From Pirellulales bacterium (GTDB taxonomy: Bacteria > Planctomycetota > Planctomycetia > Pirellulales > UBA1268): a stretch of 64,000 bases of DNA. The position numbers were made by a program, and so were the translations under genes. Shown here piece by piece: positions 51,584 through 61,795 of this stretch (its first letter is position 1; each line of letters opens with the position of its first letter). The DNA lies in assembly GCA_018401745.1 (NCBI GenBank), contig JAGYJY010000007.1, positions 1-64,000 on the forward strand, written 5' to 3'. Under the pieces are notes generated by a model. It saw only the letters and a program-made list of their open reading frames with translations, had not been told where the DNA came from and made no database searches.

Positions 51584-53065
51584 TCAGCCGATGATGTCGT
51601 GAACCACCCGGCCGTAGACGTCGGTCAGCCGCTCGTCGCGGCCCTGGTGAAACCACGTCAATCGGGTGTGGTCGAGGCCCATCAGGTGCAAGATGGTGGC
51701 ATGGATGTCGTGGACATGCACCCGGCTCTCGACCGCCGCAAAGCCAAACTCGTCGGTCGCCCCATAGGCCGTCCCCCCCTTCACGCCGCCGCCCGCCATC
51801 CACATCGAGAATCCATACGGGTTGTGGTTGCGGCCCGGCTTGCCGGTGCCTTCGCTGAACGGCATCCGCCCAAACTCGCCTCCCCAGACCACGAGCGTGC
51901 TCTCGAGCAGCCCCCGCTGCTCAAGATCGGCGAGCAACGCCGAGATCGGCTGGTCGGTCTCGCCGGCATGCTGGCCGTGGTTCTTCTCCACGCTCTCATG
52001 GGCATCCCAGGTCTCTTCCAGATGCCCGCCCCCTGAATAGAGCTGCACGAACCGCACACCGCGTTCCACGAGCCGTCGGGCAATCAGGCAGTTGCGGCCA
52101 AACTCCGCCGTTGGCTCCCGGTCGACACCGTAGGCAGCCCGGGTGCCCGCGGTCTCCTGGGCCAGGTCAACTGCCTCGGGTGCCTCTGCCTGCATGCGAA
52201 ACGCCAGTTCGTAGCTCGCCGCCCTCGCCGCGAGGTCTTCGCCCCCAGCCCGCTCCCGCAGGTGCTCCTCATTGAGCCTCGCCAGCAGGTCCAGCTGCCG
52301 CCGCTGCCCCGCACGGCCGAGCTGCCGTGAGGAGGCGAGGTCGAGGATCGGGCTGCCGGTCGGCCGAAACAGCGTTCCCTGAAAGCCAGCAGGCATGAAG
52401 CCACTCGACCAGTTCGGCTGGCCGCCAATCGGCCCGCCACGTTTGTCAAGCATCACCACGTAGCCTGGCATGTCCTGATTCTCGGTGCCGAGGCCATACA
52501 CCACCCAGCTGCCCAGCGAGGGCCGGCCGATGATTGGCTTACCGGTGTTCATCTGCACAAGCGCCGAGCCGTGGGCATGCGTGTCGGTGTGGCACGAACG
52601 GATCACCGCCAGCTTGTCGGCATGCTGCTTGAGATGCGGAAAGAAGCCCGAGATCGGCAGCCCACTCTCGCCGCACCGCTCAAAGGGCCGGCAGGCTGGT
52701 GTCAGCAGGCCCATCGCCCGGCCCCCGGAGTTGATGAACTCCTTGTCTGGCGGCAGCGGCTGACCGGCATACTTTTCCAGCGCCGGCTTGGGGTCGAAGG
52801 TGTCGACCTGGCTTGGCGCCCCATTCATCAGAAGAAAGATGCAGCTCTTCACCGTGGTCGGCAGATGCGGAGCGTGGGGAGCAAAGGGACTCTCCTCCAC
52901 CCGATCCGTGGGCTCTGCCGCCCCAGCGGCCCTGACCCAGAAACGATCCCGCTCGAGCAGGCTTGCCAGCGCAAGGCCCGCAAAGCCACCCCCCATCTCC
53001 CAGAGCGCTTCCCGTCGCGAGAGCCCGCAGGGAAACGCATGTCCGCGACCGTGCCTGCCGCTCAC
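51584..53065 (-). CDS. DUF1501 secreted protein
   Basis: 493 aa with a Tat-like leader ('SRREALWEMGGGFAGLALASLL'). 'CIFLLMNGAPSQVDTFDPKP', 'VIRSCHTDTHAHGSALVQMNTG', 'VVWGGEFGRMPFSEGTGKPGRNHNPYGFSMWMAGGG' and 'LMGLDHTRLTWFHQGRDERLTDV' are the DUF1501 landmarks (sulfatase-like fold). Follows the DUF1549/DUF1553 gene by about 45 bp, the usual partner order in planctomycetes. Confidence 0.93.
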   Translation of the reverse strand: MSGRHGRGHAFPCGLSRREALWEMGGGFAGLALASLLERDRFWVRAAGAAEPTDRVEESPFAPHAPHLPTTVKSCIFLLMNGAPSQVDTFDPKPALEKYAGQPLPPDKEFINSGGRAMGLLTPACRPFERCGESGLPISGFFPHLKQHADKLAVIRSCHTDTHAHGSALVQMNTGKPIIGRPSLGSWVVYGLGTENQDMPGYVVMLDKRGGPIGGQPNWSSGFMPAGFQGTLFRPTGSPILDLASSRQLGRAGQRRQLDLLARLNEEHLRERAGGEDLAARAASYELAFRMQAEAPEAVDLAQETAGTRAAYGVDREPTAEFGRNCLIARRLVERGVRFVQLYSGGGHLEETWDAHESVEKNHGQHAGETDQPISALLADLEQRGLLESTLVVWGGEFGRMPFSEGTGKPGRNHNPYGFSMWMAGGGVKGGTAYGATDEFGFAAVESRVHVHDIHATILHLMGLDHTRLTWFHQGRDERLTDVYGRVVHDIIG

Positions 53066-53109
53066 TCTCGATCTCCTCTCACAAGGGCCGCCCGCCTTCC
53101 GGCGACCGT

Positions 53110-55376
53110 TCAGTCCACAAACACAAACTCATTGGTGTTGAAGAGCACGAGGCACAGCGACGCCCAGGCCGCCTGCTCATCGCTCCCAGCCATCTCTTCC
53201 ACATGGGCAACTGCCGCGGAGCGTTCGGCGGGCGTTGGCATGCGGCCGAGGGCCTGCTGCCAGGCCAGCTCGACCCGCTGCTCCCGGCCGCTGGCATTCA
53301 TCAGCACTGACGCGGCACAGGCATCTGCCCGCTCGCCCACCCAGGCATTGTTGAGCAGCGTCAGCGCCTGCGTGGGCACAATCGACACGTCGCGGCGGCC
53401 GGTCGGCATCGTGGTGTCGCATTGATCAAAGGTGGTCATCATCGGCACGATCAGGCCGCGTTTGGAAAACATATAGAGGCTGCGGCGGAGGCAGTCGGCC
53501 GACGGTGATGGCGTGTAGGCCCCGCCCTTCATCGAGAGGCCTTCGAGTGCCTCGCCAGCGATCGGCTGCCGAAAACTCTCGCCTCCGATGCGGCGGTCAA
53601 GCTCGCCACTGGCCGCCAGCATCGCATCCCGCAGGCTCTCCGCATCCAGCCGGCGGCGGCGGGCGTGCGACAAGAGCGTGTTGTCGGGATCGCCCTTGGC
53701 AACGGCCGCCGGATCAGGATGCAGCGAGGCCCGTCGATAGGCGTCGCTTGTCACCATCAGCCGGTGCAGCCGCTTGAGATGCCAGCCCCCATCAATGGCC
53801 TCGCGGGCCAGCCAGTCGAGCAACTGCGGGTGGGTCGGCCGAGGCCCATTGAAGCCGAGGTTGTCGGGATCGCTGCAGAGCCCCACACCAAAGTGATGCT
53901 GCCAGAGCCGGTTGACGATGACCCGCGGCGTGAGTGGGTTGTCGCTCGACGCAATCCAGCGAGCGAGCTGGATGCGGCGGCCGGTCGTCGGTGCATCGTG
54001 CGACGGCGGAGCGAAATCCCCATACGACGCCGGCACGCAGGAGAACGATCCCGCCGGCACGGCATCCTGCGGCCGATGCGGGTCGCCTTTGGCCAGCAGC
54101 CGCAGGGGCTCTGGAGCGGTCGTGATATCGGTCCAGCCAAGCACGTCGTAGCCGAGCTCCGCCGCAGTGGGCCCCCCCATCAACGCCCGGTCTCTCGCCG
54201 CCACCGGCCCTGGCCAGAACGCGGCGGCCATGCGGTAGTAGTCTTCCTGGGCAATCGCATCAAACTTGTGGTCGTGGCAGCGGGCGCACTTGAAGGTCAG
54301 CCCCAGGAAGGCGGTGCTGGTCGCGTGCACCAGGTCTTCGAGCCGCTCGTAGCGATACTCGAGGTCGTCGTTGGGCTCATCGTCCCAGGTGCCCACCCGC
54401 AGAAACCCTGTGGCGATCACCGACCGCTCATCGGCGTCGGCCACTTCATCGCCGGCGAGCTGACAGGCCACAAACCGGTCGAAGGGCATGTCGCTGTTGA
54501 ACGCCTCCACCACCCAGTCGCGATACCGCCAGGCCCCTGGCTTCTCGGCATCCCGCTCGTAGCCGTTGGTCTCGGCGTAGCGGGCGACGTCGAGCCAGTG
54601 ACGGGCCTGCCGCTCACCAAAATGGGGCGAGGCGAGCAGACGATCCACCTGCCGCTCGTAGGCATCCGGCGAGCTGTCGGCCCGAAAGGCCTCGAGCTCG
54701 GCAGGGGAGGGGGCAGGCCGATCAGATCAAAGGAGAGCCGCCGCAAGAGCGTGCGGCGGTCCGCTTCCGGCGCGGGCTCAAGGCCCGCAGCGGCGAGCCG
54801 CGCGTCGACGAAGCGGTCGATCGGATTGCTGGACTCGCCGGCAGGCGGAAGCGATGCGGCGAGCGGCTGCAGGCTCCACCAGTCGCGGCCGCCGCGGGTT
54901 GCGGTGGTTCGCTCGTAGAGATCGAGCACGCGACCCGCGGGCCAGACTGCCCCAGCGTCGATCCACGCGGCAACTGCCTCAATCTCTGCGTGCGGCAGCC
55001 GCTGAGCGTGGCCGTTCTTCTCCGGCGGCATCTCACCGGCAACGATCCGTGTGAGCAAAAAACTGGCCTGGGCATCTCCGGGCACCACCGCCGGCCCGTT
55101 GTCGCCCCCAGCCGTGAGGCCCGCGGCCGTCGTCAGATCCAGCCCCCCCTCAGCCTCACTCCCGACATGACACTCCACGCATCGCCGCAGGAAGACATCT
55201 GCTGCGGTCTGCTCGAAGGTCGCCAGTGCCGAGCCTGTCGGGATGGATTCGACGGCGATAGAACGTGCGGCCAATCCGACGATTGCGATGAGAAAAACCA
55301 CTGCTCGACAGACCGCGTGACGAACCGCTGCACCGCGCTCGCGTGACAGCAACAGAACTGGGCTCAACTCCATCAT
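53110..55376 (-). pseudogene. PSCyt1/DUF1549/DUF1553 protein, one frameshift
   Basis: The first frame (from 55376) gives a signal segment, haem motif 'CVECH' and the start of DUF1549 up to 'FDLIGLPPP'. At a C/T-rich run near 54705 it shifts; the second frame continues 'AELEAFRADSSPDAYERQVDRLLASPHFGERQARHWLDVARYAETNG' through DUF1553 ('WQHHFGVGLCSDPDNLGFNGPRPTHPQLLDWLA') to 53110. Sole defect: one base. Exported planctomycete protein of unknown reaction, operon with DUF1501. Confidence 0.85.
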
Positions 55377-55443
55377 CGATCCCCTCGTGGATACGACTCA
55401 GCAAGTGCCGACGCCTCGGAGATGAGCGTTACGGCGATCGTCT

Positions 55444-56562
55444 CTATAGCGATCGCTCCCGCCCGCCGTCAGCGGCCGACGCGACGCAAGCCATCATCAC
55501 CTGCTGCACGGCCAGAGCCGCCTGGGGCCAGTAGGATTCCCGATCGCCGCTGAGCACCAGCTTGGAAAAGTGCCGGAAGAGATTGGTCTCCTGGGCAGAA
55601 GCATGGCCATGGCCGTATTCCTCCACCGTGACGGTCTGGTCGTGCTTCTCCATGCGGAAGTCGCAGCCGTCGACCACGAAGCGAGGCTTCGAAACGGTAA
55701 ACGACAGCTCGTTGCCGATGTAGGGGAGCACGAAGTCGTCGACGCGAACGCTTCCCCGCGGCCCGCTGACATGCACCCACTGCTGGTGCTCGATCAAGAA
55801 CGAGCAGAAGAAACTGGCGGATGCGTCCCTCTCGCCGCGCCAGAGAAGCTCACCGGAAAACTCCACGGGCACAGGAGCCTCACCGCCAGGCGCCGCATCC
55901 GACACGAGCATGCGGCCTGTCACCGCATCGGGCAGCCGCGGCCACATCGCCCACAGCGCGAAGGAGATCGTGTACCAGCCAAGGTCGCCCAGGGCCCCCA
56001 GCGGCTCCAGGTCGCTCTTCATGCGAATGTTGCCGGTGCGAAACTCTTCGGGAGCGCAGAAACTAAACTGCGAGGCGATGCGGCGGATCGGGCCGATGCC
56101 CAGCTCGTCGTCGCCAAGGAAGCTGCGGATCGCCTCGAGCCGACGGCTGTGGCGAAACATCACGCCGTCCATAAACTGCACGCCGCTCTTCTGGCAGGCG
56201 GCGATCACCCGCTCCAGATCCGCGACGCTCGGCGCACACGGCTTCTCCATCACGATGTGCTTGCCTGCCTCAGCCGCCTTCACCGCCCACTCGGTGCGGA
56301 GGCCCGTGGGAATCGGCAGGTAGATCGCATCGATGTCGTCGCGGGCGAGGAGCGCGTCGTACGACCCGAGAGCCTCGGGCCGCCGAGCCACCGGACGGCT
56401 GGCCTGGCAGGCCTCGATGAAGGCCTCGGCCTTGGCCGCATCACGGCTGGCCACCGCCACCAGCTCCGCGTTTTCAGCATTGGCAATCGAGAGCCAGTTC
56501 TTGGCCGAGATACCGGCAGTTCCCAGGATGCCAAAGCGACAGACAGAAGATGATGCAGACAT
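55444..56562 (-). CDS. Gfo/Idh/MocA-family oxidoreductase
   Basis: 372 aa. Rossmann 'FGILGTAGISAKNWLSIANAENAELVAVASRD', 'HIVMEKPCAPSVADLERVI' with the EKP lysine, then a C-terminal 'LGALGDLGWYTISFALWAM' domain. Acts on sugars, inositols or related compounds with NAD(P). No neighbour indicates the substrate. Full length. Confidence 0.9.
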   Translation of the reverse strand: MSASSSVCRFGILGTAGISAKNWLSIANAENAELVAVASRDAAKAEAFIEACQASRPVARRPEALGSYDALLARDDIDAIYLPIPTGLRTEWAVKAAEAGKHIVMEKPCAPSVADLERVIAACQKSGVQFMDGVMFRHSRRLEAIRSFLGDDELGIGPIRRIASQFSFCAPEEFRTGNIRMKSDLEPLGALGDLGWYTISFALWAMWPRLPDAVTGRMLVSDAAPGGEAPVPVEFSGELLWRGERDASASFFCSFLIEHQQWVHVSGPRGSVRVDDFVLPYIGNELSFTVSKPRFVVDGCDFRMEKHDQTVTVEEYGHGHASAQETNLFRHFSKLVLSGDRESYWPQAALAVQQVMMACVASAADGGRERSL

Positions 56563-56725
56563 AGTGACTCAGCGATGCGGGAAAACTCACAACAGCACAT
56601 CCGAAACACAACCGGATGCACCCAGAGCGTTTCAGCAGCGGCCTCGACCGGACGACTCGCGTAGCCTACTGAGAACCTCGGGGCCTCGCGACCGCGTCCA
56701 GCTGAAGAAGGCTCTTCCGTTGCAC

Positions 56726-57376
56726 TCAGCGGCGACGCAGCACGCCGGTCAGTTCCGTCATGCCCAGCGGATGCGGCACGGGCTCAAGCTGCTCAGGCCA
56801 GATCCACCGCTCGGCAGCGAAGAGCTGCCGCATCGCGTCCGGCCGGCAGGCGAACGGGGGCCCGCCTTCGCTGTCGGTCTGCATGAAGGCGGCGAAGAGG
56901 CCGCCGCCGGGAGCGAGCCACGTTGCCAGCCGCTTCTCGTAACAGCCCCAACGCCCTGGCGGCAGGGCGCAGAGGCAGGTCTGCTCGTAGATTGCCTCGA
57001 ATGGCTCCTGCGGCTGATAGGTGAAAAGGTCGGCCTGCTCGATCACAGCCGACAGGCCACAGCTGGCAAGCGACTCACGGACAGCCTGCACAGCTGACGA
57101 GGCATAGTCGATGCCGGTGACCTGGAAGCCCGCCTTCGCCAGCGCGATCACCTCATGCCCCCGGCCGCAGCCCGGGACGAGAATGCGGCAGGGCGTGAGT
57201 TCGCCCGACTGCAGCCAGCCCAGCAGGGCAGGGCTGGGGCCCCCGCGGTCCCAGCCGGTCGTGCCCTCGTCATACCGCGCCTGCCAGTAGCCGCTGGTGA
57301 GATCGCCGCCGGGCCCACACGCCGCTCCGGGCTCAACACTGCCTTCGTCGCTGGCTCCATCGGTTTCTTGCTGCAC
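56726..57376 (-). CDS. Thiopurine-methyltransferase-like SAM-dependent methyltransferase
   Basis: 216 aa from GTG 57376, which has AAGGAGCAGTC before it. TPMT-family features: 'YWQARYDEGTTGWDRGGPSPALL', 'ILVPGCGRGHEVIALAKAGFQVTGIDYA' (motif I), 'EAIYEQTCLCALPPGRW'. Bacterial members methylate thiols, selenium, tellurium or thiocyanate-type compounds. Its end is 38 bp inside the thrC-upstream direction; same strand as thrC, 38 bp downstream of it. Confidence 0.85.
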   Translation of the reverse strand: MQQETDGASDEGSVEPGAACGPGGDLTSGYWQARYDEGTTGWDRGGPSPALLGWLQSGELTPCRILVPGCGRGHEVIALAKAGFQVTGIDYASSAVQAVRESLASCGLSAVIEQADLFTYQPQEPFEAIYEQTCLCALPPGRWGCYEKRLATWLAPGGGLFAAFMQTDSEGGPPFACRPDAMRQLFAAERWIWPEQLEPVPHPLGMTELTGVLRRR

Positions 57377-57413
57377 GACTGCTCCTTTTCTCTCTTCACC
57401 CACCCCACCAGGC

Positions 57414-58823
57414 TCACCCGTAGAGATCGATCGCCTGCACGATCTCGTCAATGCGGTTGCCCACGCTGACCGCCCGGTTGGCATAGCTTGCCCGGCTCAC
57501 CCCGCGGCTGCCGAGCACCTCATTAAAGAGGGCCTGGTCGGTCGTATGGTAGGCGACGGTTGCGTTGGGGTCTTTGAGCTGATGGCCGGTGAGGATGCAG
57601 ACCACCCGGTCGTCTTTCCCGATCACGCCTTCCGCGACGAGCTGCTTCGCCCCCGCCACGCTCGCAGCGCTTGCCGGCTCGCACCCCAGGCCGCCGGCGC
57701 CGACCTGCGCCTTGGCATCGAGGATCTCCTGCTCGGTCACTTCCCGGACCACGCCATCGCAGGCTTCGAGGGCCCGCAGACACTTGTTGAGGTTCACCGG
57801 GCGGTTGATCTCGATTGCGCTGGCAATCGTATCCGCCCGCTTCTCCAGCCGGTCGAGCTCGTCGTAGTAGTGGCAGGCCGGGGCGAGGTCGGCCTTTCCG
57901 CCGCCCCACCGCAGGCCGCGGCGGGTGTAGAGCTCATGGAGTGTGCTTGCGCCCGCCGCGTTGATCACCGCCAGCCGCGGCATGCGGTCAATCAGCCCGA
58001 GCTCTTTGAGCTCGATGAAGGCCTTGCCGAAGGCCGAGGAGTTGCCCAGGTTGCCACCGGGCACGACGATCCAGTCGGGCACTTCCCAGCCAAGGGCCTC
58101 CAGCACCCGAAACATGATCGTCTTCTGGCCTTCAAGCCGGAACGGGTTGACGCTGTTGACGAGATAAATGCCGAGCCTGCCGGCCACCTCTTTCACGCGG
58201 GCCATGGCATCGTCGAAGTCGCCCGCGATCTGGATCGTCAGGGCCCCATAGTCGAGAGCCTGCGAGAGCTTGCCGTAGGAGATCTTGCCGGAGCCGATAA
58301 AGATGATGCCTCGCATCAGCCGGGTGACAGCGCAGTAGACGGCGAGCGACGCGCTGGTATTGCCGGTGGAGGCACAGGCCGCCCGCTTCGCGCCGATCAT
58401 GCGGGCATGCGTGAAGGCCGCCGACATGCCGTTGTCTTTAAAGGAGCCCGACGGATTGAGGCCCTCATACTGCAGATGCAGCCGGCCGGGGCGAACGCCC
58501 ACAAACCCGCCCACGCTGTCGGCCACCGAGAGCAGGGTCTGCCCCTCGCCGATCGTGACAATCGACTCCCGCGGCGCAAACGGTAGCAGTTCGTGAAACC
58601 GCCAAACGCCGCTGAAGGCGACCGGATCGCTCCGCCGCATCCACTTTGTCTCAAAGTGCTCAAACGACGAGGGCGGCCGACTGCGGTCCCAGTCGTAGGC
58701 GATGTCGAGCAGGTTGCCGCAGGCCGGGCAGGAGGTGTGGACCTCGTCAACGCCGTAGGTTGCCCCGCACAAAGGGGAAATACATCGCTGAAAGGCAACG
58801 TCGGTTTCGATCGATGCGGCCAC
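57414..58823 (-). CDS. thrC: Threonine synthase
   Basis: 469 aa from GTG 58823 (GGAGAACGAGGC before it); the longer open frame upstream is not supported. N-terminal zinc-ribbon-like Cys cluster '[23 protein letters not shown]', PLP lysine in '[17 protein letters not shown]', '[15 protein letters not shown]', and '[17 protein letters not shown]'. Converts O-phosphohomoserine to threonine. Probably co-transcribed with the methyltransferase gene. Confidence 0.95.
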   Translation of the reverse strand: MAASIETDVAFQRCISPLCGATYGVDEVHTSCPACGNLLDIAYDWDRSRPPSSFEHFETKWMRRSDPVAFSGVWRFHELLPFAPRESIVTIGEGQTLLSVADSVGGFVGVRPGRLHLQYEGLNPSGSFKDNGMSAAFTHARMIGAKRAACASTGNTSASLAVYCAVTRLMRGIIFIGSGKISYGKLSQALDYGALTIQIAGDFDDAMARVKEVAGRLGIYLVNSVNPFRLEGQKTIMFRVLEALGWEVPDWIVVPGGNLGNSSAFGKAFIELKELGLIDRMPRLAVINAAGASTLHELYTRRGLRWGGGKADLAPACHYYDELDRLEKRADTIASAIEINRPVNLNKCLRALEACDGVVREVTEQEILDAKAQVGAGGLGCEPASAASVAGAKQLVAEGVIGKDDRVVCILTGHQLKDPNATVAYHTTDQALFNEVLGSRGVSRASYANRAVSVGNRIDEIVQAIDLYG

Positions 58824-59073
58824 GCCTCGTTCTCCAGATGTTCGTCCCGCCGCCCCGTGCGGCTCGCCTTCAGTGTCGCACCGAGGGCCGGCAGAGGGTA
58901 GGGCTCTGTTTTGCCGAGTCTGCGGACAGGAATGCCGCGCCCGCCGGAAGATCATCGGTGAAAACAGCCCCTCATGTCCAAATTCCACGCCTGCGGCCTG
59001 CCAGTTTGACAGGCATCGGTCCGGGCGATAGCGTGCGGGTCTCGGGGTGAAATCTGTGAAAGGATGAGCAACC

Positions 59074-59478
59074 GTGATCAGACGCATGAAGGCGGCGGAC
59101 GCGAAACCCTTCAAGCTGGCACTGCTTGACATGCGTGCTCGGCTGCGGGGCGACGTTTCTGCTTTGGCCGACGAGGCTCTGCGAATCTCGTCGTCGGAAA
59201 AGGGCGGAGGCGGCTCGGCGATGCCGATCCATATGGCGGACATCGGCTCAGATGCGTTTGAGCAGGAGTTCACGCTCAGCCTGATGGCCAGCGAAGAAGA
59301 CACCCTCGAGGCCGTGGAACGGGCGCTGGAGCGGATTCGACTGCGAACCTATGGCATCTGCGAGGAATGCAGCGGCGTGATTAGCAAGAAACGGCTGGAG
59401 GCGATCCCGTTTGCCGACCTCTGCATCCGCTGTGCGGAAGCAAGCGAGGGCGGCGGGCGGCCGCGGCATCCGCGGTGA
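59074..59478 (+). CDS. DksA/TraR-type zinc-finger protein
   Basis: 134 aa from GTG 59074. Helical N-terminus, then '[61 protein letters not shown]', the four-Cys DksA zinc finger. Probably a transcription modulator binding RNA polymerase. First gene of an apparent operon; its TGA overlaps the lspA GTG. Confidence 0.88.
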   Translation: MIRRMKAADAKPFKLALLDMRARLRGDVSALADEALRISSSEKGGGGSAMPIHMADIGSDAFEQEFTLSLMASEEDTLEAVERALERIRLRTYGICEECSGVISKKRLEAIPFADLCIRCAEASEGGGRPRHPR

Positions 59479-60095
59479 CGCCCCCCACGAGGATTCCCAT
59501 GCGAGGGCCACTCGCAGGCTGGTTGCTGTTTGCGACAGCTGCTATCGCCGCGACCGCCTCCGACCTGCTGACCAAGTCCTGGATTTTTGAGCGTCTGGGG
59601 ATGCCTGGCGATCAACCGGCACTCGTGCTGATTTCAGGAATGCTCGCCCTGCGAACCAACCTCAACGAAGGAGCGCTCTTCGGCATGGGGCAGGGCCTTG
59701 GGCTGGTGTTTGCGGCCATTTCGCTCGTGGCGTTGACCGGCATCGGCATCATGGCCAGCCGCATCTGTCGGCCGGCCGCCTGCTCGCAGACGCGAGGCAC
59801 CGATCTCTGGTCTCTGGGGGGCCTCGGCCTGATCACCGGAGGCATCCTCGGCAACCTCTACGACCGTCTCGGCCTTCCCGGCCTCGCCTGGCACACGCCA
59901 CCGGAGCGATTCGGAGAGCCAGTTCGGGCGGTTCGCGACTGGATCCACTTCGCGATCGAGGGCGTGATCGACTGGCCGATCTTCAATCTCGCCGACTCCT
60001 ATCTCGTGGTGGGGGCCGGCCTCCTGCTGATCGTATCGCTCTTCCAGCCTCGGCAGGATTGCAGCGAGCTCTCTGAGACCAACCCCAGCACATGA
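59475..60095 (+). CDS. lspA: Signal peptidase II (lipoprotein signal peptidase)
   Basis: 206 aa, GTG start. About four membrane segments; the catalytic pair is in 'GGILGNLYDRLGLPG' and 'WPIFNLADSYLVVG'. 'NLNEGALFGM' matches the conserved 'N.GAAFG' region. It removes lipoprotein leaders after lipidation. A longer than usual middle insert is present. Overlaps its neighbours on both sides, as in many planctomycetes where dksA-like and lspA are linked. Confidence 0.93.
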   Translation: MTPPTRIPMRGPLAGWLLFATAAIAATASDLLTKSWIFERLGMPGDQPALVLISGMLALRTNLNEGALFGMGQGLGLVFAAISLVALTGIGIMASRICRPAACSQTRGTDLWSLGGLGLITGGILGNLYDRLGLPGLAWHTPPERFGEPVRAVRDWIHFAIEGVIDWPIFNLADSYLVVGAGLLLIVSLFQPRQDCSELSETNPST

Positions 60096-60925
60096 ATATC
60101 TCATCCAGTGAGCTCGCCCCGCGGCTGGCGATCGCTCGTGCAGCCGTTGCCGAAGCCTCAGCCTCAACCCTTGAGCGATTTTGCGACCCGTCGCTCGCGG
60201 TGGACCTGAAGGCCGACCAGTCGCCCGTCACCGAAGCGGATCGTGCTGCCGAGGCGATCTTGCGAGAACGGCTGCTCGCCGCCTTCCCCCACGACAGCTT
60301 CCTCGGCGAGGAATCCGGCTCGGCCGCCGGCACCTCAGGCTTCGAATGGATTGTCGACCCGATCGATGGCACAAAATCGTTTATTCGCGGCGTTCCGCTC
60401 TACGCGACACTCGTCGGCTGCCGGCTGGAAGGCCGGGGCGTGCTGGGGGTGATCACGATTCCGGCCCTCCGTGAGACCGTCTACGCCACCCTTGGCGGCG
60501 GCGCCTGGCACCTTCGGCCAGGACACGCCGCGGGCCAGCAGCCCGTGCCTGCCCGCGTTTCCAGCCGTGGGCTGTCCGATGCCCTGTGGTGCACCTCCGC
60601 CACGACCGCATTTGCCGAGCGGGGCCGTGACCACGCCCGCGAGCGGCTCAACGCCGCCTGCCGACTGGCCCGCACCTGGGGCGACGGTTATGGCTACCTC
60701 CTCGTGGCCACCGGCAGAGCGGAAATCATGGTCGATCCGATCATGAACGCCTGGGACGCCGCCGCCGTGGAGCCTGTGATTCGCGAGGCAGGTGGCCGTT
60801 TTTCTGACTGGGAGGGCCGAGAACGCATCGATTCGGGCGACGGCCTGGCGACCAATGGGCAGCTGCACGACGACGTGCTCGGGCTGCTGGCCGCCGATGC
60901 CGGCTGCCGCGGCTCCAGCGGCTGA
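60092..60925 (+). CDS. Inositol-monophosphatase-family phosphatase (HisN-like)
   Basis: 277 aa, overlapping lspA by ATGA. Metal-binding 'LGEESG' and 'DPIDGTKSFIRGVPLYATL', then 'WDAAAVEPVIREAGGRFSDWEG'. The long 'IDGTKSF' loop and 'GDGYGYLLVATGRAEIMVDP' are typical of histidinol-phosphate phosphatase HisN. Substrate assignment (histidinol phosphate versus inositol phosphate) is inference. Confidence 0.85.
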   Translation: MNISSSELAPRLAIARAAVAEASASTLERFCDPSLAVDLKADQSPVTEADRAAEAILRERLLAAFPHDSFLGEESGSAAGTSGFEWIVDPIDGTKSFIRGVPLYATLVGCRLEGRGVLGVITIPALRETVYATLGGGAWHLRPGHAAGQQPVPARVSSRGLSDALWCTSATTAFAERGRDHARERLNAACRLARTWGDGYGYLLVATGRAEIMVDPIMNAWDAAAVEPVIREAGGRFSDWEGRERIDSGDGLATNGQLHDDVLGLLAADAGCRGSSG

Positions 60926-61110
60926 ACGAGGGCTTCGCCTTGCGAAAATGCCTGTGGGCGATATGCTTCCGAATCTGGAAAGGTCTGCCTGCCTGAGCGT
61001 CTGCAAAGGGCAGCTGCAGCCTCTATCGTCGGCATGGATGTCCGACGAAGTTGTGGATCCCTATTGGTGAACTGCGGCCGGAATCACAGCCGGCTGGTGC
61101 GAGGTGTAGT

Positions 61111-61431
61111 GTGGCCCGATCGTGTGAAGTCTGCGGCAAGGGTTTCTCGATGGGAAACTCGGTAACGATCCGCGGTAAGCAGAAATACCTGGGCGGCGTC
61201 GGTACCAAGATCACGGGTATCACTCGCCGCAAGTTCAAGCCGAACCTGCAGCGGGTGCGGGTCACCGAAGGTCGCGGCACGAGCACAAGCAAGCTCGTCT
61301 GCACGCAGTGCATCCGCAGCGGACGCATTACGAAGCTTGTTCGTCAGGCTCCCTTCCGGCTGCCCTCGGTGGAGAAGTCCACCACGGTCGTGGAGGAGGC
61401 GGTGCCGTCCGGTCCCCGCGCCCGGCCATGA
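61111..61431 (+). CDS. rpmB: 50S ribosomal protein L28
   Basis: 106 aa from GTG 61111. 'ARSCEVCGKGFSMGNSV', 'TRRKFKPNLQRVRV' and 'KLVCTQCIRSGRITK' are the L28 core in its zinc-binding form (two CxxC pairs). A C-terminal extension of about 30 residues follows. It overlaps gatC by ATGA, linking ribosome and tRNA amidation genes. Confidence 0.95.
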   Translation: MARSCEVCGKGFSMGNSVTIRGKQKYLGGVGTKITGITRRKFKPNLQRVRVTEGRGTSTSKLVCTQCIRSGRITKLVRQAPFRLPSVEKSTTVVEEAVPSGPRARP

Positions 61432-61718
61432 GCCTCTCGCGGGACGACGTAGCCAAGGTTGCGACACTGGCGAGGCTCGCCCTCAGCGAGGACGAACTCG
61501 CCCAGATGACCAGCGAGCTCACCAAGATCGTGGGTTTTGTGTCGTTGCTGGAAGAGATCGACACCTCGAATGTTGAGCCTCTCGCCCATCCCCTCGGCAC
61601 GACCAATGTGTTTCGCGAAGATGAGCCGGCTCCCTCGCTCCCGGTAGAACTCGCGATCGCCACAGCTCCCAAGCAGGACGGCGAGTGCTTTCTTGTCCCT
61701 GCCGTGCTTGGAGACTGA
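61428..61718 (+). CDS. gatC: Glu-tRNA(Gln)/Asp-tRNA(Asn) amidotransferase subunit C
   Basis: 96 aa. 'SRDDVAKVATLARLALSEDELAQMTSELTKIVGFVSLLEEIDTSNVEPLAHP' and 'NVFREDEPAPSL' is the whole GatC pattern. Stabilises GatA-GatB. Start ATG overlaps the rpmB stop. Confidence 0.96.
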   Translation: MSLSRDDVAKVATLARLALSEDELAQMTSELTKIVGFVSLLEEIDTSNVEPLAHPLGTTNVFREDEPAPSLPVELAIATAPKQDGECFLVPAVLGD

Positions 61719-61795
61719 CGCTCCCGTTTTGACCAGACGCGACAGGCTCACCCGCTGTTCTCGTGTCGCAACCGGTTCACAAGCCAAGCCAGCCC

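Noticed and set aside
50344..51594. 416-aa + strand frame over the NHL-type gene
   Set aside because: Antisense to a clear beta-propeller protein; residue composition (His, Arg, Val-rich) is typical of a shadow.
57297..58586. 429-aa + strand frame over thrC
   Set aside because: Antisense shadow of threonine synthase.
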